A stretch of 64,000 bases of DNA from JBCCGR01 sp039029195 (GTDB lineage: Bacteria; Pseudomonadota; Alphaproteobacteria; Rhizobiales; Rhizobiaceae), in contig JBCCGR010000003.1 in the NCBI GenBank assembly GCA_039029195.1, forward strand, positions 111,032 to 175,031. Direction: 5' to 3'. The notes under the pieces are model-generated. The model saw only the letters and a program-made list of their open reading frames with translations. It was not told where the DNA came from and did not search any database. A program made the position numbers and the translations under genes. Positions within the stretch are counted from its first letter, which is position 1, and the number at the start of each line of letters is the position of its first letter. This document shows, piece after piece, positions 44,051 through 53,253 of the stretch.

Positions 44051-44317
44051 ATGGCCAATACACCTTCGGCAAAAAAGGCTGCACGCAAGATTGCACGCCG
44101 GACGGCCATCAACACCATGCGCAAAAGCCGCATGAGAACCTTCGTACGCAAGTTTGATGAAGCCGTCGCTGCCGGTGACAAGACCGCCGCAGAAGCAAGC
44201 TTCAAAGAAGTGCAGCCCATCATCATGAAAGCAGCAACCAAAGGCGTCATGCACAAGAACACCGCATCGCGGAAAGTGTCCCGCATGGCAGCCCGCATGA
44301 AAGCACTTTCTGCCTAA
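44051..44317 (+). CDS. rpsT: Ribosomal protein S20
   Basis: An 88-residue, strongly basic primary 16S rRNA-binding protein of the small subunit. The N-terminus (MANTPSAKKAARKIARR) and C-terminus (GVMHKNTASRKVSRMAAR) are typical. ATG 44051 is used; an in-frame upstream start at 44003 is not family-like. An intrinsic terminator follows 39 bases after the stop. Confidence 0.96.
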   Translation: MANTPSAKKAARKIARRTAINTMRKSRMRTFVRKFDEAVAAGDKTAAEASFKEVQPIIMKAATKGVMHKNTASRKVSRMAARMKALSA

Positions 44318-44356
44318 CGTTGCGGCACCTGCCAATTGTGGCGATTGAGTGTTCGA

Positions 44357-44379
44357 GCCCGGCGATGCCGGGCTTTTTT
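44357..44379 (+). terminator. Intrinsic terminator of rpsT
   Basis: GCCCGGC (44357-44363) pairs with GCCGGGC (44367-44373) around a three-base loop, followed at once by six T residues (44374-44379). It lies 39 bases after the rpsT stop. Confidence 0.9.
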
Positions 44380-44933
44380 GTGTCTGGAAATGGCCGAATT
44401 CCGGGCATTGCGGGCGATTAATCTCTATGTCAAAAATGTGTCACAGAATTGCTTTGTGATTCAAAGGCATGGACACAGGTCCGGCTTGTACATGGCCTTC
44501 TCGGCACCTTAAGAACGCGGAAATTGAGTCAATCCCTCATGGCTGAAAAATATTTTTTTAGGTCCGATTCTGAGGCTGGTGATTACAAGCAAATTTGAAA
44601 ATTGTTTGATTCAACAACAGTTTTTTTGTGAGTCGGATTGAAGCGCGTTTGACATTTTTGCCTCACATTTTGAGGTGCGGTTGGTCGAACGCGATTCGGC
44701 TGTTGCGTGGCAAAATCCACCTGTGTATGTTGCCTGAACACGCGGGCGTTTTAAGTTGAATTGAGTATAAGACAGAACCGTTTGCGCGTAGTTGGCAGTC
44801 AGATGGCATAGTTTTCATGCGCGACTTCCAAACATAAGAATTGATGAATTGTATACAGCAACTGCTGGTCGATATACATGAAATCAGCCCGCCGCCATAA
44901 GTACCGGCATCTGTAAAATTTGAATTTTCTTAA
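44380..44933. other. A+T-rich non-coding region between rpsT and the rhodanese gene
   Basis: About 550 bases without a supported gene and with several A/T runs (for example around 44545-44570 and 44620-44660). A small inverted repeat, CCTCA-N5-TGAGG, is at 44661-44675, and a TTGACA hexamer at 44649-44654. I saw no perfect DnaA box. It could hold a promoter or part of the replication start region, but nothing decisive is visible. Confidence 0.4.
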
Positions 44934-45398
44934 GTGCCAAATGACTCCATTTGGCTTGTGGGGGAAGTATTGACTTACGCGGACGACGTCACACCAAGCC
45001 AGTGCTGGCAGCAATTGACCGAAAATCAGGCAGCTCAAATCGTCGATGTTCGCACAGTGGCCGAATGGTCTTTTGTCGGGCTGCCGGACCTTTCCACCGC
45101 ATCAAAGGACGTGATTTGCGAGGAATGGCAGCAGTTCCCCACAATGCAGGTGAATGAAGCGTTTGCCCACCGTGTGGGTGAAAAACTGCAGGCAATTGGA
45201 ACGAAGACAGACGATCCGTTGTTCTTTTTGTGTCGTTCCGGCGTACGCAGCAAAAGCGCTGCTGCGGCCATGACGGCAGCGGGCTACACGCAGTGCTTCA
45301 ATATCACCGGTGGTTTCGAGGGTGACAAGGATGACGAGGGCCATCGCGGGGGCGTGAACGGCTGGAAAGTTGAAAACCTGCCCTGGCGGCAAGGCTAG
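44934..45398 (+). CDS. Rhodanese-like protein
   Basis: About 154 residues forming a single rhodanese domain. The active-site loop is CRSGVRS with the persulfide-carrying cysteine; the entry motif VDVRTVAEW and the end region NITGGFEGDKDDEGHRG are present. Family members transfer sulfane sulfur. The start is uncertain: GTG 44934 is used, with a TTG at 44970 possible. It stands alone before dnaA; the MoeB-like protein about 4.5 kb downstream could be a partner. Confidence 0.82.
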   Translation: MPNDSIWLVGEVLTYADDVTPSQCWQQLTENQAAQIVDVRTVAEWSFVGLPDLSTASKDVICEEWQQFPTMQVNEAFAHRVGEKLQAIGTKTDDPLFFLCRSGVRSKSAAAAMTAAGYTQCFNITGGFEGDKDDEGHRGGVNGWKVENLPWRQG

Positions 45399-45650
45399 GG
45401 CAGAGGCCGGGAAAAAGGGGAGAAGTAGCGGATCAGTTTTGCAGGGAGCCAGTTCCCTGCAATCCCGGAACAGCTTTCCAACAGGCGGACCGGGAAATTT
45501 CGGAACCGATGGCTGATGCCAATCAAGACGGCATCGGGGTCGGTACAGTGGGGCAACAGGCCGGGTACAAAAATTCCGGTTCTGCACAAACAAAAAGTAT
45601 GCCGGCGCACAGTGCGTCAGGCGTTGCGGCGATACAGGGGGTTTACAGGC

Positions 45651-47255
45651 ATGAGCGACGGAGTGCTATGGCCAGGTGATGATGTACGGGACAGCAAAAG
45701 CGGCAAGCGAAATCCACATCACTTTACCGGCGCAGATTCTTCGAATGAAAACAACCCCGTCGGTTTTCCTCAACCTGTCAATGGCGGCATGATAACCGCC
45801 GAAGAAAACAAATCGTGGGAACGGGTTCGCGCCAAACTTCAGACCAAGCTCGGTTCTGATGTTTATTCAAGCTGGTTTGGCCGCTGCAAGCTTGAGCGTA
45901 TACATGGCGGGCAGGTTCTTCTGTCTGTCCCAACCACCTTTTTGAAAACCTGGATCAACACCCATTATCTGAAACTTCTGGAGGAGTTCTGGGCCAAGGA
46001 GAACGCCGAATTCACTAGCATCGGCGTTGTGGTTCGAAGTGCGGTGCGCTCCAGTTCCATTGCCATCCGGTCTTCGGCGTCAAAATGCAAGACCAACACT
46101 TCCGGTCTAACGGACGATGCAGGAATGGCCGCTGCGGACGAGACCAGCCCGGGCGTCCTGACATCAGCTGATGCACAGACCCCCGACTATTCAAACGCAA
46201 CACAGGGCTTTGCCGGCTCTCCGCTTGATCCGCGCTACACGTTTTCAACCTTCATTGAAGGTTCGTCCAACCGCATGGCCTGCGCGGCAGCGAAATCCGT
46301 GATGGAATCGGGCATCAACAACGCCCGTTTCAATCCGCTGTTCATTCACGCATCTGTGGGGCTTGGCAAAACCCATCTGCTTCAGGCAATCGCCTGGTCT
46401 GCTCGGCTTTCGCCCAAGGGAATGAAGGTTCTTTATCTCACGGCTGAATATTTCATGTGGCGCTTTGCTACCGCCATTCGCGATCAGTCCGCACTCTCCT
46501 TCAAGGAGTCCCTGCGCGATATCGACATTCTGCTGATTGACGACATGCAATTTTTGCAAGGCAAATCCATTCAGCAGGAATTCTGCCATCTTCTCAACGC
46601 CCTGATCGACAGCGCAAAACAGGTTGTCGTGGCGGCTGATCGCCCACCCGCTGATCTGGAATCGCTTGATGAGCGGGTTCGTTCCCGCCTGCAGGGCGGT
46701 GCTGCACTGGAGATCAAGGCGCCTGATCTTGCCATGCGCCGCAGCATGCTTGAGATGCGTTACGAACAGGCCTGCCAGGAAGACACGGGCCTTAGCCTTT
46801 CTCCCGAGATCCTGGACTATGTGGCGCATGTGATCGCCACTTCGGGCCGTGATGTGGAAGGCGCGTTCAATCAACTCCTGATCCAGCACCGGTTTTCCGA
46901 TGGTCAGCTCACAATCGAGAATGTGGAGACCATTCTGGGGCATCTGGTGCGCTCCAACGAACAGAAACGGGTGCGGATTGAGGACATCCAAAAGGTCGTC
47001 GCGAAGCACTTCAACGTGACGAAAAACGATCTGTTGTCGAACCGCCGCACAAGGGTGATTGTGCGCCCGCGCCAGATCGCGATGTACCTGTCGAAGGTCA
47101 TGACCCCCCGGTCCTTACCTGAGATTGGGCGGCGCTTTGGCGGACGCGATCACACCACGGTGCTGCATGCGGTCCGCAAGATCGAGAAAATGGCCGGCGA
47201 TGATCAAAAGCTGTCGCGCGAGATTGAGCTTCTGAAGCGGCTGATCAACGAGTAA
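45651..47255 (+). CDS. dnaA: Chromosomal replication initiator DnaA
   Basis: A 534-residue AAA+ initiator. Domain I (about 50-110; WERVRAKLQTKLGSDVYSSW), a variable Ser/Ala-rich domain II, domain III with Walker A ASVGLGKTHL and Walker B ILLIDDMQFL, and domain IV with the DNA-binding signature GGRDHTTVLHAVRKI are all present. The N-terminus is some 45 residues longer than in E. coli. ATG 45651 follows a CAGGGGG site. dnaN and recF follow on the same strand. Confidence 0.95.
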   Translation: MSDGVLWPGDDVRDSKSGKRNPHHFTGADSSNENNPVGFPQPVNGGMITAEENKSWERVRAKLQTKLGSDVYSSWFGRCKLERIHGGQVLLSVPTTFLKTWINTHYLKLLEEFWAKENAEFTSIGVVVRSAVRSSSIAIRSSASKCKTNTSGLTDDAGMAAADETSPGVLTSADAQTPDYSNATQGFAGSPLDPRYTFSTFIEGSSNRMACAAAKSVMESGINNARFNPLFIHASVGLGKTHLLQAIAWSARLSPKGMKVLYLTAEYFMWRFATAIRDQSALSFKESLRDIDILLIDDMQFLQGKSIQQEFCHLLNALIDSAKQVVVAADRPPADLESLDERVRSRLQGGAALEIKAPDLAMRRSMLEMRYEQACQEDTGLSLSPEILDYVAHVIATSGRDVEGAFNQLLIQHRFSDGQLTIENVETILGHLVRSNEQKRVRIEDIQKVVAKHFNVTKNDLLSNRRTRVIVRPRQIAMYLSKVMTPRSLPEIGRRFGGRDHTTVLHAVRKIEKMAGDDQKLSREIELLKRLINE

Positions 47256-47271
47256 CCCTGTGTTCCAGCAA

Positions 47272-47323
47272 GATTGCCGATCACCGCATGGATTGAGACG
47301 TGTGCGAGGGCTGATCGGCAATC
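47272..47323. repeat. 12-bp perfect inverted repeat after dnaA
   Basis: GATTGCCGATCA (47272-47283) and TGATCGGCAATC (47312-47323) are perfect inverted copies separated by 28 bases, in the dnaA-dnaN gap. There is no T-run after it. It may be an operator, a pause site or an RNA fold. Confidence 0.6.
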
Positions 47324-47497
47324 AGCATTGGATAATCGTGAAAAATTCACAACCGGTCGGGGATTGAACGGCGCGCAGCCTTGCGTGCCCTCGCGTTTTT
47401 TCGCAATTTACGCATCGCTCATCCTTCGTGACGAACGAGAACGCCTGTTGCGTTCCTGAGCGGTTCGTCACTCAGACTTCGAAAAAAAGCAACAATC

Positions 47498-48613
47498 ATG
47501 CGCGTGATACTGGAACGATCGGAACTCTTGAAATCCCTGAACCATGTTCAGCGCGTGGTTGAGCGGCGCAATACGATCCCGATCCTGTCGAATGTGCTTT
47601 TGCGGGCCGAGAATGACAGTTTGCAACTGAAGGCGACCGACCTTGATCTGGAAGTGGTGGAAACCACCGCCGCCTCGGTTGAACAATCTGGGGCAACCAC
47701 GGTTTCAGCGCACATCCTATACGACATTGTGCGCAAACTGCCTGACGGTGCGGAAGTGATGATGTCGCTAACCGACGATACCGGGCTGACAGTGACATCC
47801 GGGCGGTCGCAGTTCCGTCTGCAGGTTCTGTCGGACGCGGACTTCCCGAACCTCACCACCACAGATTTCTCGCACACATTCCGCCTGTCCGCTGCCGCCC
47901 TGAAAGGCATGATCGACCGGACACAGTTTGCCATTTCCACCGAGGAAACACGCTACTATCTCAACGGCATTTATCTTCACGCCGTTGAAGATGAAGGCAC
48001 ACAAAAACTGCGCGCGGTCGCGACAGACGGGCACCGGCTTGCCCGGACAGAAGTGGAGTGTCCGGACGGGGCGGCAGATATGCCTGGCATCATCGTTCCG
48101 CGCAAAGCGGTAAGCGAGATCCAGAAGCTCGTTGAAGACCCCGATGCATCGGTCATGGTCGAACTCTCCGACAGCAAAATCCGCCTGACCGTTGGTAGTG
48201 TGGTGCTGACCTCAAAACTGATCGACGGCACATTCCCGGATTATAATCGTGTCATTCCATCGGGGAACGACAAGGAACTGACCCTCGACCGGCAGACATT
48301 TGCTTCCGCAGTCGACCGTGTCTCCACCATCTCCTCGGATCGCGGACGGGCCGTCAAACTGTCACTCAGCGCGGGTGCATTGAAACTCAGCGTGAACAAT
48401 CCGGAATCCGGGAGCGCGGAAGAAGAAATAGCCGCCGGATATGACACTGATGATCTGGAGATCGGCTTTAACTCGAAATACCTGCTCGACATCACCGCCC
48501 AGCTTTCGGGAGAAACATCGGTGTTCATGTTTGCCGATCCCGGCTCACCCACACTGATCCGCGACACAAGCGACGAAGCGGCGGTGTATGTTTTGATGCC
48601 AATGCGTGTTTAG
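47498..48613 (+). CDS. dnaN: DNA polymerase III beta clamp
   Basis: A 371-residue sliding clamp with three repeated domains. The start MRVILERSELLKSLNHVQRVVERRN and the end YVLMPMRV are family-typical, and the QFAISTEETRYYLNGIYLH segment marks domain 2. It lies 242 bases after dnaA and seven before recF. Confidence 0.96.
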   Translation: MRVILERSELLKSLNHVQRVVERRNTIPILSNVLLRAENDSLQLKATDLDLEVVETTAASVEQSGATTVSAHILYDIVRKLPDGAEVMMSLTDDTGLTVTSGRSQFRLQVLSDADFPNLTTTDFSHTFRLSAAALKGMIDRTQFAISTEETRYYLNGIYLHAVEDEGTQKLRAVATDGHRLARTEVECPDGAADMPGIIVPRKAVSEIQKLVEDPDASVMVELSDSKIRLTVGSVVLTSKLIDGTFPDYNRVIPSGNDKELTLDRQTFASAVDRVSTISSDRGRAVKLSLSAGALKLSVNNPESGSAEEEIAAGYDTDDLEIGFNSKYLLDITAQLSGETSVFMFADPGSPTLIRDTSDEAAVYVLMPMRV

Positions 48614-48619
48614 CGCGCG

Positions 48620-49789
48620 TTGCCCGGGGGTGCTGCTGCGATCGACAATCGATATCCGGTCTGGCTCAGCCGCCTGAAACTCAATCATTTCCGCAATTAT
48701 GAACGCCTCTCCCTCAATGTGGGCGAACGGCATGTGGTTTTGAGTGGCGACAATGGTGCGGGAAAAACCAATCTTTTGGAGGCCGTTTCGCTGCTTTCGC
48801 CGGGGCGCGGATTGCGCCGGGCCATGTATGAGATGTTGGCGCACGCTGCCAATGGCACGAGCCATCCGTGGAGTGTGAATGCGGAACTCAACGCACCTGG
48901 TGGGCCTGTTTCGATTGGAACCGGACAAACATCGGCAGGTGAGGCACAGTCGGGGCGCGTGGTCCGCATCGATCAGCAACCGGCGAAGCTCAGCGATGAG
49001 CTGCTCGAACACAGCCGGGTGCTTTGGCTGACCCCCGCACAGGATGGTCTTTTCACGGGCCCCACATCTGATCGAAGGCGTTTTCTTGACCGGCTGGTGT
49101 TGGCAATTGACCCGCAACATGGCCGACGGGTTTCCAGTTTCGACAAGCTGATGCGCCAGCGAAACCGGCTGCTTGAAGATACACACGCTGATCCAGTCTG
49201 GCTTGCCGGCATTGAGCAGCAAATGGCTGAGGCGGGAACAGCGATTGCCAGTGCCCGCATTGAGCTCGTGAGCCTCCTTCGCACCTGTATCGAGGCGGTC
49301 TTCTCCGAAAGTCTTTTCCCCAAGGCAGTCATCGCGCTTGAAGGGACACTTGAAACCGCGCTGGCTGATCAGGATTCCATTGCGGTGGAAGATCAGTATC
49401 TGACGACCCTGTCCCAGGAGAGATATCGCGACCGGGCAGCCGGGCGCACGCTCACAGGCCCACATCGCACAAACCTTGCCATCCGACATGGCCCAAAGGA
49501 CATGGAGGCTGCACTTTGCTCCACCGGCGAACAAAAAGCGCTTCTCATTGGACTTGTGCTTGCGCATTCCCATCTGGTGGGAGACATTGCCGGAATGACG
49601 CCCATTTTGCTTCTCGATGAGGTTGCAGCCCATCTCGACACCAAAAGGCGCGCCGCCCTTTTTTCCCACCTTGATGAGATCAGCACACAGACCTGGATGA
49701 CCGGAACCGACAGAAACCTGTTCGAGGCGCTGGAAGGACGCGCGGATTACTTCACCGTCAATGCAGGTGAGGTGATAGCTGATGAGTAG
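48620..49789 (+). CDS. recF: DNA replication and repair protein RecF
   Basis: A 389-residue SMC-like ATPase that loads RecA at gaps. The P-loop GDNGAGKTNLLEA, the conserved LNHFRNYE N-terminus, the signature region (CSTGEQKALLIGL) and Walker B ILLLDEVAAHLD are present. The start is a TTG at 48620, the only candidate between the dnaN stop and the conserved N-terminus. Its stop is overlapped by the MoeB-like gene. Confidence 0.93.
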   Translation: MPGGAAAIDNRYPVWLSRLKLNHFRNYERLSLNVGERHVVLSGDNGAGKTNLLEAVSLLSPGRGLRRAMYEMLAHAANGTSHPWSVNAELNAPGGPVSIGTGQTSAGEAQSGRVVRIDQQPAKLSDELLEHSRVLWLTPAQDGLFTGPTSDRRRFLDRLVLAIDPQHGRRVSSFDKLMRQRNRLLEDTHADPVWLAGIEQQMAEAGTAIASARIELVSLLRTCIEAVFSESLFPKAVIALEGTLETALADQDSIAVEDQYLTTLSQERYRDRAAGRTLTGPHRTNLAIRHGPKDMEAALCSTGEQKALLIGLVLAHSHLVGDIAGMTPILLLDEVAAHLDTKRRAALFSHLDEISTQTWMTGTDRNLFEALEGRADYFTVNAGEVIADE

Positions 49790-50552
49790 CGATGGAAATG
49801 CGGTTCTTTCCGGCGACGAGATCGAGCGCTATGCCCGCCACATCGTGCTTGCCGATCTTGGGGGCGTGGGACAGCAGAAGCTGAAAAATGCAAAGGTTCT
49901 GGTGATCGGTGCTGGAGGTCTGGGTTCGCCCTGCATTCAATACCTCGCTGCGGCCGGGGTGGGTACCATCGGCATTGTGGATGATGATGTGGTGTCGCTC
50001 TCCAATCTGCAACGTCAGGTGCTGCATTCAACCAAAAATGTCGGGAAAGCGAAGGTCGAAAGCGCCAGCGAGAGCGTTGCAGACATCAACCCCCACGTGA
50101 TCTGCAACCTGCACAATTGCCGCCTGACCCACGACAATGCCGATGCGCTTGTCGGCCAATATGATCTGCTGGTTGATGGGTCCGACAATTTCGACACGCG
50201 CTATCTGGCCGCTGATGTGGCAGAACGCCAGGAAGTGCCATTGGTGACGGCGGCTGTGGGGCAGTTTGACGGGTCAATCACAACGCTGAAACCCTATGAG
50301 AAAAATGCAGATGGTGACCTCAACCCGCGCTATCGCGATCTGTTTCCCACGCCGCCAGAGCCTGGGACGATCCCCACTTGCGAAGAAGCGGGTGTGCTCG
50401 GAGCACTGACCGGCATTTTGGGGTCCATGCAGGCATTGGAAGTGATCAAGGAAATCACCGGGGTTGGCGACGGTCTGGTTGGACGGCTGTTGCTTTATGA
50501 TGCCCGCCGCTGCCGCTTTCAACTTCTGAACTATCGACGCGCGCCAGAGTAG
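49782..50552 (+). CDS. MoeB/ThiF-family adenylyltransferase without zinc cysteines
   Basis: A 256-residue E1-like enzyme that adenylates the C-terminus of MoaD or ThiS. The nucleotide motif GAGGLGSPCIQYLAAAG, the DDDVVSLSNLQRQ segment and DGSDNFDTRY are present, and a cysteine lies in TCEEAGVLG where MoeB has its catalytic-region cysteine. The two CxxC pairs that bind zinc in E. coli MoeB are missing: the first position reads NPRYR, and the protein ends before the second. No rhodanese domain is attached. It overlaps recF by eight bases. Confidence 0.88.
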   Translation: MSSDGNAVLSGDEIERYARHIVLADLGGVGQQKLKNAKVLVIGAGGLGSPCIQYLAAAGVGTIGIVDDDVVSLSNLQRQVLHSTKNVGKAKVESASESVADINPHVICNLHNCRLTHDNADALVGQYDLLVDGSDNFDTRYLAADVAERQEVPLVTAAVGQFDGSITTLKPYEKNADGDLNPRYRDLFPTPPEPGTIPTCEEAGVLGALTGILGSMQALEVIKEITGVGDGLVGRLLLYDARRCRFQLLNYRRAPE

Positions 50553-50686
50553 TTTGGTAATTGCTAGTGCATACCACCGAAAAGTGGATACCTGTCTTCG
50601 GAAAATAGTGTGCACAATCAAATAGATCGTGCAACGTAGTACGCGCTAGAGCGCGTCAGTTTTACACAGAAGCAAACACTCAACTC

Positions 50687-50766
50687 CGTCATCCCGGCCT
50701 TTAGGGCCGGGATCCAGAATATTTATGCAAAATCAATGGATTGCGGCCCTGAAGGCCGCAACGACG
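50687..50766. repeat. Two-hairpin intergenic repeat, copy 2
   Basis: About 80 bases beginning CGTCATCCCGGC and ending CGCAACGACG, lying between the MoeB-like and hydroxyacid dehydrogenase genes, which converge here. Hairpin 1 pairs 50691-50698 with 50706-50713, and hairpin 2 pairs 50741-50748 with 50754-50761 (loop CTGAA). It matches the copy at 33886-33964 with paired base changes in both stems. Confidence 0.75.
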
Positions 50767-50803
50767 ATGAGCGGATAGCGATTCATTGAAAGCCTGACAC
50801 ACT

Positions 50804-51802
50804 CTACAGCGCGTTCGGCAAAACCCGGTCGGGTGGGCGATGTCCATCGATGAACGTGCGGATATTGATGACGACCTTCTCGCCCATCTCAATCCGGCCT
50901 TCGACGGTTGCTGATCCCATATGCGGAAGCATGACGACCTTGCCTGCCTGGGCGAGTTTCTTCAGCCGGTTGTTCACCGCCGGCTCATGTTCAAACACAT
51001 CCAGGCCGGCACCGGAAATCCGACCCTGCTCAAGCGCCTCAATCAAGGCTTCCTCGTCAATGATCTCGCCTCGCGCGGCATTGACGATATAGGCATCCGG
51101 TCGCATGAGCTTCAGGCGGCGGGCGGATAGAAGGTGAAAAGTGGCAGGTGTGTAAGGGCAGTTGATGGAAACGATATCAACGCGCGCCAGCATCTGATCG
51201 AGGCTTTCCCAATAGGTCGCCTCCAACTCATCTTCAACCTGTTGGGCGGCCCGCTGGCGCCCGTGATAGTGGATTGACAGGCCAAAGGCCTTGGCCCGGC
51301 GGGCGACAGCCGCACCGATTCTGCCAAGTCCGACAATACCCAGCCGCTTGCCATAGATCCTGTGTCCCAGCATCCAGGTTGGCGACCAGCCTGCCCAGGC
51401 CTGCTGACCCTTTAAAACATCGGCACCTTCCACCAGACGCCGTGGCACGGCAAGCATCAACGCCATGGTCATGTCGGCTGTGTCTTCGGTCAGGACTTCC
51501 GGCGTGTTGGTGACGGTAATTCCGCATTCGGCGGCAGCCTGGACATCAATATTATCGACCCCATTGCCAAAATTGGCAATGAGTTTCAGGCGTTCGCCAG
51601 CCTGTTTCAGCATGGCCGCATCGATGCGATCGGAAACCGTAGGCACCAGAACGTCAGCCTCTTTCATGGCGGCGACGATCTCCGGTTGTGTCATCGGGTG
51701 GTCTTCAAGATTGAGACGGGCATCGAAGAGTTCGCACATGCGGGTCTCTACGGTCTCCGGCAGTTTCCGCGTGATGACAACAAGTGGTTTGGTTTTCGAC
51801 AT
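50804..51802 (-). CDS. D-2-hydroxyacid dehydrogenase (glyoxylate/hydroxypyruvate type)
   Basis: A 332-residue NAD(P)-dependent dehydrogenase. The Rossmann motif GLGRIGAAVARRAKAFGL, the substrate-binding arginine in NAARGEIIDEEAL and the catalytic histidine in LPHMGSAT are seen. Close relatives reduce glyoxylate or hydroxypyruvate (GyaR/GhrB-like). ATG 51802 with an AAGGCGGA ribosome site is chosen; the long upstream extension overlaps the divergent gene and is not conserved. Confidence 0.9.
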   Translation of the reverse strand: MSKTKPLVVITRKLPETVETRMCELFDARLNLEDHPMTQPEIVAAMKEADVLVPTVSDRIDAAMLKQAGERLKLIANFGNGVDNIDVQAAAECGITVTNTPEVLTEDTADMTMALMLAVPRRLVEGADVLKGQQAWAGWSPTWMLGHRIYGKRLGIVGLGRIGAAVARRAKAFGLSIHYHGRQRAAQQVEDELEATYWESLDQMLARVDIVSINCPYTPATFHLLSARRLKLMRPDAYIVNAARGEIIDEEALIEALEQGRISGAGLDVFEHEPAVNNRLKKLAQAGKVVMLPHMGSATVEGRIEMGEKVVINIRTFIDGHRPPDRVLPNAL

Positions 51803-51980
51803 CCGTTCCGCCTTTTTTTGCTCCTCTACCTGCAATTGTTGAGAGGTCCTTAACCAGAACCTTTCACACTGCGTACACCGAAGCCCGACAATTTTTATCA
51901 GAGCGGGATCGGAACTCAAACGAAAAGGGACGCGGCAAGCAGTCCCGCATGATTTGTGAGTTTTCGGGGACGGCGAAACA

Positions 51981-52526
51981 GTGACTGAGTATCTTTCCAA
52001 ATCCATCCGCATTGGCATCGCGGCTATTTGCGCCACCGGTGTTCTGGCATTTTCCGGTGCAGCCTGGGCTGAGTCGGTCGGCCGCAAATCCGGACTGCCA
52101 CTGCCCCGGTTTGTCAGTCTGAAATCCAAGGCGGTGAACCTGCGCGTGGGTCCCGGACGCCAGTACAGCGTGTCGTGGCTCTATGTAAAATCCGGATTGC
52201 CGGTTGAGGTCATTCAGGAATTTGACCAGTGGCGCCGGGTGCGGGATTCGGAAGGCACCGAAGGCTGGGTTTATCACTCACTTCTGACCGGCAAGCGCAC
52301 CGCGATCATTGCTCCCTGGTCAAAATCGGAAAAATCCGTGTTTGTTGAAGCGCACAGCCAGCCTAACGCAGACGCTCACACCGTGGCCAAGCTTCAGGCC
52401 GGTGTGGTTGTGAAGGTCAATGAATGCGAAAGAGGCTGGTGCGAGGTTACCGCCGGCGACGTTGACGGCTATGTGGACCAGCAGGAACTCTGGGGGGTTT
52501 ACCCGGAAGAACCGGTCAAAGGCTGA
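51981..52526 (+). CDS. Secreted protein with bacterial SH3 domains
   Basis: A 181-residue exported protein. A signal peptide covers about residues 1-30 (ending in AWA-E). The mature part has two SH3-like stretches: the first around VNLRVGPGRQYSVSWLY ... EGWVYHSLL and a second around ADAHTVAKLQAGVVVKV ... VDGYVDQQELWG. Such domains bind peptidoglycan or other cell-wall parts. The start is GTG 51981. It converges with irr, with eight bases between their stops. Confidence 0.83.
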   Translation: MTEYLSKSIRIGIAAICATGVLAFSGAAWAESVGRKSGLPLPRFVSLKSKAVNLRVGPGRQYSVSWLYVKSGLPVEVIQEFDQWRRVRDSEGTEGWVYHSLLTGKRTAIIAPWSKSEKSVFVEAHSQPNADAHTVAKLQAGVVVKVNECERGWCEVTAGDVDGYVDQQELWGVYPEEPVKG

Positions 52527-52534
52527 GTGTCAGT

Positions 52535-52978
52535 TTAGCTTTTCGGACGCACCCGCACCACCACATCAACCCGGCTGATTTCCATATTGTCCGGAATTGC
52601 CGGCAATTCACTGATTTCGACAGATGATGCCGGAATGTCCACGACGCGATTTTCACCCTCAATGAATAGGTGATGGTGTTCGGTGACATTGGTGTCGAAA
52701 TAGGTTTTTGCTGAATCGACCGATACAGCCCGCAATAGGCCGGCCTGCGTGAACTGATGCAGCGTGTTGTAAATCGTTGCCAGCGACACCTGCACATTGG
52801 TCTGCAGGGCTTCCGCATGAAGGTCTTCAGCGGAAACGTGACGGTTTCCCTTTGAAAACAGCAAGTCCGCCAAGGCCATACGCTGCCGCGTTGGTCGCAG
52901 ATTTGCCTGGCGCAATACGCCGCCAATATCGCGCAGATGCTGGACGGTAAGACAGGTGGTGTCGGCAGGCGTGCTCAT
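52535..52978 (-). CDS. irr: Iron response regulator Irr (Fur family)
   Basis: A 147-residue Fur-superfamily regulator. The winged helix (RQANLRPTRQRMALADLLF, VSLATIYNTLHQFTQAGLL) and the EHHHLF segment with the HxH haem/metal site typical of Irr are present. Irr represses iron-using genes when haem is scarce in rhizobia. The N-terminus has no clear GCPWHD-type haem motif of the Bradyrhizobium form. It is divergent from fabA, as in many rhizobia. Confidence 0.9.
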   Translation of the reverse strand: MSTPADTTCLTVQHLRDIGGVLRQANLRPTRQRMALADLLFSKGNRHVSAEDLHAEALQTNVQVSLATIYNTLHQFTQAGLLRAVSVDSAKTYFDTNVTEHHHLFIEGENRVVDIPASSVEISELPAIPDNMEISRVDVVVRVRPKS

Positions 52979-53253
52979 GCGAGGATCCGAATTCTGTTGA
53001 TTGCGTCCCGATAGAGACCGGAGCAGTTGTTGCGCCTAAAATAGACAAGCACTGCACCACTCGCAAGTGCATTGAAAGTCGCAACGACAGGACACAAATA
53101 CGCATCCAGTGCGGCAAAAGCGTAGAAACTTGCGCAAAACTAAGCAAATCACGATAGGAAGCACTGCCAATGCCGTGATATGCGTTAACCATTCACGTGA
53201 TTTGGTTGGCCGCGATTTTCGGCCGACGGGCCCAAAACGCAGGAAAATGCCAT

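Noticed and set aside
44380..45650. Replication origin upstream of dnaA
   Set aside because: No perfect DnaA box or clear repeated motif was found by eye; an A+T-rich gap alone is insufficient.
46360..46395. DnaA Walker A reads ASVGLGKT instead of GGVGLGKT
   Set aside because: The GLGKT core is intact, and variation before it is common in rhizobial DnaA as far as I recall, so it is not treated as a defect.
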